Of a stretch of 64,000 nucleotides of DNA, positions 11,423-22,356 are shown in pieces (positions within the stretch are counted from its first letter, which is position 1; each line of letters opens with the position of its first letter). The stretch spans positions 7,545,001 to 7,609,000 of the forward strand of contig OY756961.1 of NCBI GenBank assembly GCA_963580455.1, given 5' to 3'. This DNA is from Euonymus europaeus (lineage: Eukaryota; Streptophyta; Magnoliopsida; Celastrales; Celastraceae). The position numbers and the translations under genes were made by a program. The notes beneath the pieces are model-generated. The model was not told the DNA's origin and searched no databases. It saw nothing but the letters and a program-made list of their open reading frames with translations.

Positions 11423-14400
11423 ATGGCGGATCGAGAGGAGGATTTGAGAATGGCGTTACGAATGAGCATGCAGCACGAGTCACCAGAGCCCAAGAGGAGC
11501 AAGCCCAGAGACGTAGTCGCTGGAGCTCCGGTGGATTGTCAGGGGGAATTACTGGAGGCCGAAAACCGGAGGTTACAGCGCGAGCTCATGGCTGCGGCTG
11601 CTGAGAAGAGGATGCTGGCCGCAAGAATTACCTCGCCTTCGGGCTCGCCTTCAAAAGCCAGCTCGGATACAGGTGCCCACTCCGCCAAGTGTGAGAAGGA
11701 TTTGGGCGGAAAAGGTGCCACTTCGGGGAAGGAGTTATCGCCTGAAGAAGCAAACCAGTTGTTTTCCATGGTTTTTGGTACTGGAGTGTCGAAGGATATT
11801 CTGGCTCAGTGGAGTAATCAAGGAATAAGGTATGCTTGACGTTGAGTTGACAGGATTTGATGTCTTATTGCTTCACAATGCTGTATCAGATTTTTTGATG
11901 TGATTTGGAAATGGTACTGTAACTCAAATTTATGCTCTACTTTTGATCATTACTTGGAGGTAAAATAATATGTTTTCTTTGGAGCTGCCCTATTTGGCAA
12001 TCAAGAGTTCAAGACTATAATTTATCAAACTTTTGCGGCATAGGACTTCTAAAGAAGTTTTGGGCATAATTTGTGTAATGATTTTGCAATTAATAATGCT
12101 GCATAAACATTGGTTAGAGAAGCTGTAAATGGCTATAAACTTTTGTCCATGTAATGATTAACACTGAAGTTGTTTGAAATCCGCATTTTCTTCACCTAGT
12201 TGTGTCATGTGTGTATAATCAAGTATTAGTTTCTACGTCATATCCGATGTAACTGTATGCATATCGGAGGGTATAAATTTGTAGATTGAGAACTTAAGAA
12301 GGTGATTGCCAGAAGAACAATTGAGTTAAATACATGATTTTCCAAAGACAACTGATCATTCAGGGTTAATCACATGAAGAATATTGAAATTAATTGTAGT
12401 CTCTGGCATGAGAGGAGTCTTGCAAATGGAGAAATTTTTCTGCCTCTATAATAGCCCGTTTAGTGAACTCGAGCTTTTGCAGCTTTAATTGATGTCTGTT
12501 CATTAGGGGTTGGAGACCTTTCTAGGAAGAAGAAATTCAAGGGAATTTGATGAGAGACTGTAAGGTGGATATTCTTAAAATGTTAGTTTAGTGTGTATCT
12601 TCCTCCTCTCATCTCTCACACCTTTTCCAATTTTATATGCTGGTTGAGGATTGCTTTGTGTACTGAAATTTAAACATATTGTAGCTGTTTGTTTACTACT
12701 TGCATTTTTTTTATTGTGTTTTACAATTGGCTATTATCATGTTTTTATTGAATATGCTAACTAACTGTACCAAGAAATGCTGCTTTTTTAGGTCTTATCC
12801 TGTTCCCTTACATGACTATATTTTGAAACTTTTTGACAGAAGTTTCCTGTTAGGAAGCACTTTACTAGACTTGCTCTTCTTTGTTTACTTTGTTTTGAGG
12901 TTTTTGTCCCTTTCAAATTTGAGATTTGGTTTGTAACTTTGTATGAATTCTCAAATTTCATATTTTCCTGGAAAATTACGTGACATGTTTTCATTTCCCC
13001 CTACATACTTGCTAATGTCATGTCGAACATTCCTATAGGTTCAGCCCTAATCCGGAGACATCTATGGGCCTGGTGCAGCATGAAGGTGGCCCCTGTGGCG
13101 TCTTGGCTGCCATCCAAGTATTTTTTATTATTTATTATTATAAATGCATTGTATTTGAGTTCTTGTTGCATGCCGCAGCTTTATGTAATTATTTCAGCTG
13201 AGCATGGTGCTTTAACATCCTTCGAGCTTTAACTAAATACTCCTGTTTCACTTCATAGACTATGTAGTTTCTTCCACATCATACCACTACCTCCAATTCT
13301 TCGAAATGCCAACACCAGCTTGTTTTTGGGATTATATTCTAATATGCATTGTGATTTTACTGTGGGGATTCAAGAAGTGCAGCATGTTTAACCCCACATC
13401 TACATGGTCAGCAATTACTGCTAATATTTCCATTTACCACAGCCCAAACTTGTGCATTCACATGCTGAAGATCCAAAACTAGTATAGTAATAAGAATTAG
13501 TTATCCACCAAAACTGCTATCCTCCCTTTTAAATTTGAAGTCTTAATATCTGAACTGCTGCCACAGCACCTCCCTCGTTGATCCGAAGTCCACTTGCAGT
13601 GGCAAGCACTGAATAACATTGTGTTCTTGGACTTGGTTAAAAAGATGAATACAAAGACCATCTTATGCTAGGGAGAGAACGCTTGAATGGCTTGGGTATC
13701 ACAAGTGTTGTAGCTTTTGTTCACAAATTCTATGATTATAAACTAATGTCAGGGCTTTTATTGGGTGTGACATTTGTCATTGTGTTGACTTAGCAGTGTG
13801 GAAATGCTGGGGAATGGACTAGGTCTTGCATTGTAGTTTATCTTGTCATTTTCTTTGAAGATAATTCTTTGGAAGTTTTGAGGTTTTTATTTCCTATTGC
13901 TTATGGTTACTTTTAGTTTTTGAAATCTTACATTTTAATCACGAAGTCAATGACAGTATTTGTCGTTCATAGTGGTCCGAACTTTTGTGCTCGTCCTTTT
14001 TTTAGTTTATGTGATGTGCCTGGAAGATCTTAAGATTGCTAGGTGGTAGTTGACATTGTATGATGTCATTATTGAAATTTTATTAAATATGGTGCAGTCA
14101 TTCATAACTCATAAGCTATATACTCGAAGAATCTCACTTTGAAGGATGCTTTTTTTGTGGTTTACTTTAAATTATTTATGTCTTGTTGGGTTCCTTTGGA
14201 TTTAATTTCATTGGCTGGAGACATTATTACTTGTAGAGTAACTATGTTAGCCTCCACAATCACGTGCTTAAAAGATTTTCTAATTGGTTGTGCAGGCATT
14301 TGTTCTCAAATACCTACTTTTCTCTCCAGATGACTTAGGTAAAGTTGCATCTAACACAGCACAAAATCTTGGTGCAAGGAGCTTGTCTAAAGGTCGGTGT

Positions 14401-14680
14401 GTTGCATCAACTAATTTTGCTTCTCTTACTGAAGATGCAAAAGCAAGGTGATGAATTTCTGCACAATGGATTTTATGTCATGTCCTAAGTTGGGCAATGA
14501 TACTATACGTACTACTCGAAGTTTTTCAATTTCATAAGAAATGAGTAATGCGCGTTTCATATTCTTCATTTAGTTTCTAGATGTATTGCTATATTTTATT
14601 TTGTTATCGATTGTTGCTTTGCTATGTGTTCGTTGATTAAAGCCTCATTTTTTTGGACTTTCTAGTAAAGTATTTTCTAT

Positions 14681-14845
14681 AGGAGGACATGTGGCCCAAT
14701 GGTAGAGTTGCAGGGGTGTAACCTAGAGGTCACGTGTTCAATTCCTTAAAACACACTCTCCACATATTATATGGGGGTAAGGTATGTTTACATCTTTCTG
14801 TTCCCCATCCCACCCATTGCGGGAGCTTTGTGCACAAATGTTATT
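14681..14845 (+). mobile_element. Au-type SINE in MINDY-3 intron 3 (unit A)
   Basis: A tRNA-like head contains an A box (GTGGCCCAATGGTAGAGTTG, 14691-14710) and a B box (GGTCACGTGTTCAATTCC, 14729-14746). The body ends in TTGCGGGAGCTTTGTGCAC (about 14817-14835), matching the conserved 3' part of plant Au SINEs (GGGAGC-TTGTGCAC). It lies sense in intron 3 between exons 3 and 4. The tRNA-like part is not a functional tRNA: it has no paired acceptor stem and runs into SINE body. Counterpart in unit B is 38933-39097. Confidence 0.75.
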
Positions 14846-14883
14846 TACCTACATTTTTTCTAGTAATGTATTTGCTGATAGAT

Positions 14884-15113
14884 AGACATGGATTTCTATA
14901 GCTAAAAGAGAGATGAAATCTTCTTGGGACATAATAACTCTGCGAAAAAGTAGAAGGCCTGACCAAGGAAAAAAAAGGAGGGCGGGTGGGGGGTGGAATG
15001 CTGAGACATGGATTTCTATAGCTAAAGAGAAATGTAATCTTCTTGGGACATAACGCTGCAAAAAAGTAAAAAGCCTGACCAACAGGAAACAAAGAGGGTG
15101 GGAGGTGGAATGC
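14884..15113. repeat. two-copy 115-bp tandem repeat in intron 3 (unit A)
   Basis: GACATGGATTTCTATAGCTA begins both copies (about 14886 and 15004). Each continues through TCTTCTTGGGACATAA, GCCTGACCAA and GGTGGAATGCT. Divergence is visible: AAAGAGAGATGAAATC against AAGAGAAATGTAATC. The second copy also forms the start of a larger duplication. Counterpart 39136-39365. Confidence 0.8.
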
Positions 15114-16303
15114 TTGAGACTAATGATATATTCGGTGTGACTAATTTTCGTTGAATATTGTCTGTTCCTTCTTGTGCATGAATGTGAAGTTGGTCCAAGC
15201 GGGGCGAAGCATAAATTTTCTATCTGGTGTAGTTGTTAACTTATTGGATCATATCTAGGTGACTCTGTGATTATGCTGTAGTCACGATTCCCTTGTCATA
15301 ACAACACTGACCATTCCTTTATGTTCCTCAATTTAACATGAGACTTTTATGAATCTTTTTTCCACCCTATCTTCTATTTGTAATTGTTTGCAAACAAAAT
15401 TTCACAGTTTATGGTTTCTCCTAGCTTTAAGGGGCTTTCATGTATGGATAAACTATCATGCTAAAAAAACGTTTTTCTGGAAGTAGTTGTTCGGAATGTT
15501 TCTGCTCGATTCAATTTCATAACGCATCAGGTGAAATTGCAATAATATCTGCTACTTTATGTTTTTTATTTTCATTTGAAGTAAGTTGGAATATAACATT
15601 TGTTTTTCTTGGAATGTTTAACATTTTCTTGGCAACATAGTTATGGCTTACTTTTTCTATGTCAAATGGTCACATAACACTGCGAAAAAGTACAGGGCCT
15701 GACCATGGGAAAAAAAAGAGTGCGGGCGGGAGTTGGAATGCTTGAGACTAATGGTATCTCCAGTGTGACTAATTTTCATTGCATATTGTCTGTTCCTTCT
15801 TGTGCATAAATGTGAAGTTGGTCCAATCGGCGAAGCATAAAATTTCTATCTGGTGTAGTTGTTAACTTATTGGATCATATCTAGGTTACTCTATGATTAT
15901 GCTGTAGTCACGATTCCCTCGTCATATCAACACTGACCATGGTTGGCTGCCCCTTTCCTTTATGTTCCTCAGTTTAACATGAGACTTTTATGAATCTTTT
16001 TTTCCTCCCTATCTTCTATTTGTAATTGTTTGCAAACAAAAATGTATAGTTTATGGTTTCTCCTAGCTTTAAGGGGCTTTCGTGTCTGGATAAAATATCA
16101 CGCTAAAAAAACGTTTTTCTAGAAGTAGTAGTTTGGAATGTTTCTGCGCGATTCAATTTCATAACGCATCATGTGAAATTGCAATAGTATCTGCTACTTT
16201 GTGTTCTAATTTTCATTTCAAGTACGTTGGAATATAGCATTTGTTTTTCTTGGAAACATTTTCTTGGCAACATATGTTATGGCTTACTTTTTCTATGCCA
16301 AAT
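15052..16303. repeat. two-copy tandem duplication of about 625 bp in intron 3 (unit A)
   Basis: The segment 15052-15672 recurs at about 15678-16303. Shared landmarks in order are AAAAGTA..GCCTGACCA, TTGTCTGTTCCTTCTTGTGC, ATCTGGTGTAGTTGTTAACT, TATGCTGTAGTCACGATTCC, TTAACATGAGACTTTTATGA, AAAAAACGTTTTTCT and ATGGCTTACTTTTTCTATG. There are scattered substitutions and indels, so it is much older than the 24-kb duplication. It enlarges the intron between exon 3 and exon 4. Counterpart 39304-40555. Confidence 0.85.
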
Positions 16304-16916
16304 GGTGGCCATGCTTGGCTGAAGCATTTTTTTTTTTAATTTTGTTTTCCTTTTCTGTTCGCAGAGCTCTAGTTAGAAGTATGGGTGAGATATTATTCCT
16401 CTGTGGAGGTTACAAAAGAGTGGTGATTGCAACTCTTAGTTCTTTTGCCCCAGAAGACATTTCAAAGGATGATGTAAGTTGAATTCAACACTGATGTTAA
16501 TGTGCCTCTGCAAAATTTTGTTGGAAGTCATGAATTGGGCATGTTCTGATCATGCATTACTGTTGTTGTATAAACTCAGTTGTGTAAGAATTTACTGACA
16601 AGTAACGTTTTGCTTTTTGTCAGATAATTGCAAAAGTGCTTGAAGGTCTTACAATTGAATCAGCTTCTGATTTACAGAAATTCTTGAGGGTTGATGAATA
16701 TGCTTCACAAGCAAGTGCGTTTCAGAGGCTTGAAGTCATGATTCCTGTTTTTCAAAGCCGAATGGGGGCAATGTTATTTCTCATTTCTGCATTACTTTCC
16801 CGAGGAATGGTATGCTTGTTTTCTTGAAAGCTCTCCCTTTAATTTTTTGATCATTTCCCTTTTGGCTACGTAGCATCCTTATCTAAATATCTAGTGACAT
16901 AAAGCTGTGCGTATTA

Positions 16917-18286
16917 GTAAAACCATCATGCACCGAGTGACGATCGTATTGCCACGACCTCCCCAATAGTAGGTGACAAGTATCCATTCCCACCACGTCA
17001 CAAAGCACCTCATCTCTATAGGTTGGTCCCACAGAAAAAGCAATCAGCGCATGCTACGAAACAGTAACATCCACACCAGTGGTCAACCAAGCCAGTTTAT
17101 AAGGTTTGGGAAGCGTCACTATAGGCACACCTAGCTTGCGAACCACGTCTTTTCAAGGTTTTAAAAATCGTTTTTAGGAACCGAGGCGCTTGCCTTATAT
17201 GAGCTGAGGCGTAAGCCTTGAGGCGTATCGAGGCGTAAGCCTCAAAGTGAATCAACAAAATAATTAAAGACTTCAAGTGCATGACTCTAAATAATATGAA
17301 TACCATCATCCATCAGTTATTCAGATATAAGGAGGACTTTGATCAATTTCCTTGTGTCAATTATGCTCCAAAACTATATATATAGACAGATAGACTAATA
17401 GTAATCACTAATCACTAACAAGTTATTCAATTTTGCAAAAATTAAGGAAAAAAAATATTAAAAACAAGTAAACAACACAAAACAAGTGCAGTGTTAGTGT
17501 GCTACTGTGCCATGGAGGAGCATATCAAGATAATAGAAATAGATATATACATGGGTAAATAACTAAACATGAGATCAATTAAGTAATTAACTAAGCAGAG
17601 GATTTCTAGAAGCAGGTATGAATTTCCAGAGGCAGGGATGAATTTCCAGAGGCAGTGACGAAGTGAGAGAGAGACGAAGTGAGAAGCAGAAGTGAAGTGA
17701 GCAGGGGAGAGAGACAGAGAGAGAGAAGTAGAAGTGACGTGAGCAGAAGAGAGAGAGAGAGAGAGAGAGACGAACTGACTAACTGAGAAGCAAAAGAGTG
17801 AGAGAGAGACGAAATACCTGAAGATCACCACTCTGGAGAGCTGTGATGTCGCTGAATTAGGGCAGGGCGATAAACATGATGTCGCGACTTGCGATATACC
17901 AGTGAGCTGGAGCTGACCTGCTGGGTTTTCAATTTCAGAGCAAGAAAACCCAAAAAAAAAACCCAGGTTCTATGTCGCATGCCTCGTCCGCCTCAGAACT
18001 TCCGTGTCTGAGGCGGACGCCTCAGCCATGAGAGGCGTAAGCCTCTCATGGAACTCTCCCAGGCGTACGCCTGGGATCGTCAGACCTCCGCCTCAGTTCG
18101 AGGCACGCCTCAAGCCTCAAACGATTTTTAAAACCTTGCGTCTTTTGCCACTACATTTTCACAACTTCCCGAGTCGATAACACAATGGCACACTTTGCCA
18201 CCAATGGTACATGTGGAGTGGAAGATATTGGTCCGCAGCCAATCACTGTCAGTATGTTGCGGAGTTAGAAAATTTCACCCGACATC
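16917..18286 (-). pseudogene. Ty3/gypsy aspartic protease region, split by hAT-1 (unit A)
   Basis: Read on the minus strand and skipping the hAT insertion at 17154-18138, the translation holds the retroviral-type protease motif IDSGSCENVVAKDVV. It continues KLGVPIVTLPKPYKLAWLTT and then DEVLCDVVGMDTCHLLLGR, the pattern of plant Ty3/gypsy Pol N-termini. A TAG follows VDVTVS. The relic stops abruptly near 16917, about 100 bp past MINDY-3 exon 5, so RT, RNase H and integrase are missing here. It lies antisense in intron 5. Counterpart 41169-42538. Confidence 0.8.
17154..18138. mobile_element. non-autonomous hAT element, 985 bp (unit A)
   Basis: A perfect 20-bp terminal inverted repeat, CAAGGTTTTAAAAATCGTTT, closes both ends. 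The element is flanked by a perfect 8-bp target duplication CGTCTTTT (17146-17153 and 18139-18146), the length typical of hAT insertion. It interrupts the Ty3/gypsy protease reading between AKD and V. GAGGCGTAAGCCT-type repeats and their complements are clustered near both ends. The interior has a GA-rich tract (about 17660-17815) and no transposase. Counterpart 41406-42390. Confidence 0.92.
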
Positions 18287-18404
18287 CAATGTTTTAAAAG
18301 GCGGGTTTGGGAATTGAGGCGCTCACTTTCTTTGAGGCGAGGCGTAAGCCTCGAGGCGTATCGAGGCTTATAAAAAATTCAAGACAAATCAACAAATTTC
18401 ATCA

Positions 18405-18808
18405 TCAATTCATCCATGATCCATCATCAAATAATGTCAAAAGGCACCAAAGAAAAAAGAGTTCCAAGTAACAAACTAACAATAATCAACAAGTCTTATC
18501 ATCAATTCATCCATGATCCATCATCAAATAATTTCAAAAGGCACCAAAGCAAAGAGTTCATAGTTTAGAAGTTTAAATGTTTAATACAAACCAAAGAAAA
18601 AATAAATAAAACCATACACAAATGAACCAAAGAGTTCAATTCATCAATTCATCCATGATCCATCATCAAATAATTTCAAAAGGCACCAAAGCAAAGAGAG
18701 TTCAAAAGGCACCAAAGCAAAGAGTTCATAGTTTAGAAGTTTAAATGTTTAATACAAACCAAAGAAAAAATAAATAAAACCATACACAAATGAACCAAAG
18801 AGTTCAAT
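18405..18808. repeat. tandem repeats in hAT 3' region (unit A)
   Basis: The phrase TTCATCCATGATCCATCATC followed by AAATAAT.TCAAAAGGCACC occurs three times (about 18408, 18501, 18648). The phrase TTCATAGTTTAGAAGTTTAA with the following CAAACCAAAGAAAAAATAAA occurs twice (about 18558 and 18725). A roughly 165-bp segment has therefore been duplicated next to the transposase stop codon. Counterpart 42658-43060. Confidence 0.75.
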
Positions 18809-18810
18809 AG

Positions 18811-21428
18811 TCATCCTCATCCTCATCCATGGAATCCTCCTCACCACTAGTTTGATCATCAAAGGAGTCATCCATAAATCGAATTGGTAGCCCATCCAAC
18901 TCATGTAAATCATCACTACTAGCATCTTGAAATTCATCTTCTTCCTCCTCTTGGATGAGTAGCTCTTATCCTTTATCCTTCTCTAAATCAATAAGCATTG
19001 ATACATTAAAATTAGTAAGTAATAACATAAATATAAACTATATATTTTACACTAACCTTTGCTCTTCTTGGCTCTTGAATCCATTTGAGTTGGATTTTTC
19101 TTTTTTCCTTTTGCTTGTCCCACCACCGCCTCCACTTGCTCCACCTCTTCCACCGCCTCTACCATTACTAGATCCACCTCCACCTCCACCTCTACCATTA
19201 CTAGATCCACCTCTACCATTACTAGATCCACCTCCACCCACCTCCACCACCACCACCACTTCCCACTACTTGAGAATCACCAATAACATTATCCTCTCCT
19301 TGATTCAATGTAGAAGTTCCAATAGCATCTCCAACATCATTTGGATTAGGAGGATTAGCAACGCACTCATCATCCGAAGGTATATCATCAAGAACCAATG
19401 GATCTTCATTAACTTGAAGTGTCGATCTTTCAATTTTTTGTTATACAAAATATAGACCAAGTCATTCATCTTCTTCGTGGTTAATCGGTTCCTCTTTTTT
19501 GTGTGCACTTGATTGTATGCGCTCCAATTTCGTTCACATGCGGATGAAGAACAAGTAAGATCTAATACTTTAATTGCAAACCTTTGCAATTCTGGAACTT
19601 CATCTCCAAAATTGATCCACCAATCAACTACGAAAAGAAAAACAACATTTAGCATATAAATTTTAGTACTTAATTTGAATTCAATTAATTTGAAAACTTT
19701 TAAAGACATATTGTTACCTGGAGAACGCTTTCCCACTGATCTCTTAGCATTTTCATACGCAAAAAGTCCTTGTTGCTTTCGGAAAGCATCAATTTGTAGG
19801 TCAGCTGCGAGGCAATCACTTGAATTAGGAATGAGCTTCTTCATTGAACTGTACAATCTTGTCTTCACTTCTGCATCAAAAAGGAAGTTCTCTTGAAATT
19901 GAAACTCGGGATTCAAGAAATAAGCAGCAGCATGCAAAGGACGATGTAATTGGAACTCCCATTTTTCATCAATAATATCCCAAATCTCCCTGTAATCTGC
20001 TATTTCTTCCTTTGCTTTATCCATAGCGTTATAAATATAGCCCATAGTAGGTTTCTTCTCAGAATCAACAAGTCTCAACACTCCCACCAACGGCTCTGTT
20101 GTTTTCAGTGCATAACTCACACTAGACCAAAAAGTATTATCTTTAAGAATTATTTTCCTCACCTCTTTGGCATCAGTTGTGTTTGCCCATCTACAACTCG
20201 CCCATTGTTGTGAAGTGAACATTACTTCAAGAGGTTGTCTAAGCTCTATCATGCATCTCAAAGTCAAGACAGCTGTTACAAATCTAGTCATGGCTGGTTA
20301 GATGATTTATCTTTGTAAATTTCCTCATCAAAGCCAAAACCCAAGTATGATTATAGATGAAATTGTTTACTCTTTTGGCCTTGAGTAACGCTCTCTTATG
20401 TTGCGTCAACTCTCCAATCTTTTCCAGCATCAAATTTAAACAATATGCCGCACATGGAGTCCAATAAATGTGTTTTCTTTTCTCCATCAATTTATTTACT
20501 GCTGCTTTGTAGTTACTTGCATTGTTTGTCACAATTTGAGCTACTAACTCTTCCTCAACCTCCACAACAATGTCATCAAGCAACTTGAATATCAAATCTG
20601 CATCCTTCACATGTTCAGAAGCGTCAATAGATCTCAAGAACACCGTCCCATTAGGATTATTCACAAGAAAATTGATTAAAGTCCTTCCCAATATGTCTGT
20701 GTGTGCCCATGTCTTCTTAATACCATCAACTATTTTCTCAGAAGTGTTCAACTCCTCCTTTAGAATCCACTTTCTAAACTCATGCATGGTAGGAGGTTTA
20801 AGGCCTCGTCCATATGAACCAATCGAGCGACACATGTTAATAAATGATGGGACTTCTTGCCACATTGAAAGGAATCGCATTTTCAAAGAAGAACCTCTCG
20901 ATGTCCAAACACGACTCCGAGCTTCTTTTGCATTTGTTGTAGTCATGATGGTTTTTGCCCTATCAACATCCTCATGATCATCATCAACATTGGCAATGTA
21001 CCTATCCAAATAATGGCAAAAGTATCAAATAAAGTTCATAAGCATAAATGCATAATGATGTCAAAAGCATAAACATTAAATAAATGTCATTAGCAAATTA
21101 CCTATCTATAGGCCCCCGAACACCTCGAGATGACACGTGCACCACCACTAGGTCCAGTAACACTAGTGCTAAGAGGATTAGAATTCATACCTTCAAAATA
21201 AGAATGGGCCGAAACTCTCTCCTCAAACCTTTCTTGTGCGATATGCCTCAATTCGGTTCCTTTTTCTAAATATTGTTTCATCTCCTGCTTAACATATTCA
21301 GGAACCTTCTGACACGGAGATACATTTTTATGTGTGCATGCAAGGTGATTTTTTGCCCTTTTAACGCCTCCTTTAGGAACTTTGTTGCAAAAATTGCATT
21401 TCACACACATATCCTTTCTTCTCCCCAT
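18811..21428 (-). pseudogene. hAT transposase (BED finger, DUF659, C-terminal dimerisation), frameshifted (unit A)
   Basis: The first exon (21428 to about 21104) encodes a BED finger (CNFC...HLACTH). An apparent intron to 21013 restores RGVRGPIDRYIANVDDD. The next frame (21009-20284) is DUF659-like with LGRTLINFLVNNPNGTVFL, SIDASEHVKDAD, IVTNNASNY and IYWTPCAAYCLNLMLEKIG. A 1-nt shift leads to TRFVTAVLTLRCM (from 20291). A second intron (19717-19628) precedes the dimerisation motif CSSSACERNWSAYNQVHTKK. A glycine-rich tract and an acidic tail (DEFQDASSDDLHELDG ... EEDSMDEDEDDY, stop near 18811) close it. Frameshifts near 21125, 20290 and 19445, and Asn in VTNN where the family has VTDN, indicate an inactive enzyme. 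Confidence 0.85.
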
Positions 21429-22356
21429 TTCTAGCTTCTACCTCTTCCGTATATTTCCAAGTAGGATCTTTTCTACTCTCTCCCCTAACTTTCATCATAT
21501 TCAGCCGACTATAAAGTATAAATTAAACAAAATAAATTCAATGCAATAAAGGGTAAAAACAAAATAAACTAAACAAACAATACAACATCAGCCATCCCCC
21601 ATACCATACAAGTAAACATAAAGGGCAATGAAGGCCAGAAGGCCTATAAAATATTCAGGAACTACTATTATCATTAATATTAATACTGCATTACTGCCGC
21701 TGCTTCTTGTACTTTGTTTGTTTTTTGTTATTTAAATATTTCTAATTTCTGTCTTTCTATAATCATCACGGGATAACCAAGATAACGGGAGTGATTTCAT
21801 CACGGGATAATCTGTCTTTCGAAAAATCAAATTTTTTGGAGTGATTTCAGTTCAGTAAACTACAATATGGCAACCTAAAATCAATCAAGGAAAAATAACC
21901 TACCTTCCTGCTTGTTCTTGCTGCTGGATAAGTTGGAAATTCTGGACTTCCCTTGTCGGCGTTGCTGCTGCTTGCTGGATCTTCAAGCTCAGACAGAGAG
22001 ACGCCACGAATGTGTAAGCTGGAGCTGTTGCTGATATGAAATTACGAACAACGAAGGAGGAGGGTTTCGTTTCGGCATTTCAGTTTACCCAAAACAGCGT
22101 CGTTTTGGGTAAATTGTTTTAGAAAAAATAAAACAAAACCCAAAACGACATCGTTTTGGGTTTTGTAATTTTTTCTAAAACAACTTGTCTTCCTTCTTGC
22201 CTTTCGCCTCTGTGAAAGAGGCGAAAGGCATATAGAGGCGGAAGCCTCTTGCGACACCACACGGGGCGAAAGCCTCAGTGCTTCCGGTCCCCACCTCGCC
22301 TCAAGGCGCGCCTCAGTGCTTAAGCCTTGAGCGCCTTTGAAAACACTGCCGACATC

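Larger units (their letters stand above)
11423..16809 (+). pseudogene. MINDY-3/FAM188A-like deubiquitinase, 3'-truncated duplicate, exons 1-5 (unit A)
   Basis: Exons are 11423-11829, 13039-13117, 14296-14447, 16365-16473 and 16624-16809. All have GT-AG borders and consistent phases, giving about 311 codons. They encode the N-terminal UIM (EEDLRMALRMSMQ, residues 4-16), a coiled-coil stretch (about 43-68) and the catalytic loop HEGGPCGVLAAIQ with Cys155. Exons 6 and 7 with the catalytic His are absent before the next unit starts. Reading into intron 5 adds only VCLFS before a stop, so a local transcript would make a DUB lacking His. The coding sequence is identical to unit B and shows no decay. 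Splicing to exon 6 at 50276 would keep frame but must skip 33 kb. Confidence 0.85.
18287..22348 (-). mobile_element. hAT element, 4062 bp, with decayed transposase (unit A)
   Basis: The ends CAATGTTTTAAAAGGCG and (inverted) CAGTGTTTTCAAAGGCG form imperfect TIRs. A perfect 8-bp target duplication CCGACATC flanks it (18279-18286 and 22349-22356). GC-rich GAGGCG/CGCCTC repeats lie inside both ends as in the 985-bp element, suggesting the same broad family. It sits inside the Ty3/gypsy gag-protease interval, in the intron of MINDY-3. Its transposase gene runs on the minus strand (21428 to about 18811). Counterpart 42539-46600. Confidence 0.93.

Noticed and set aside
14681..14755. Possible tRNA gene
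   Set aside because: A and B boxes are present, but there is no acceptor-stem pairing and the sequence continues into an Au SINE body.
18955..19455. Proline-rich 166-codon open frame on the + strand
   Set aside because: It is the antisense shadow of the glycine-rich and C-terminal part of the minus-strand hAT transposase.
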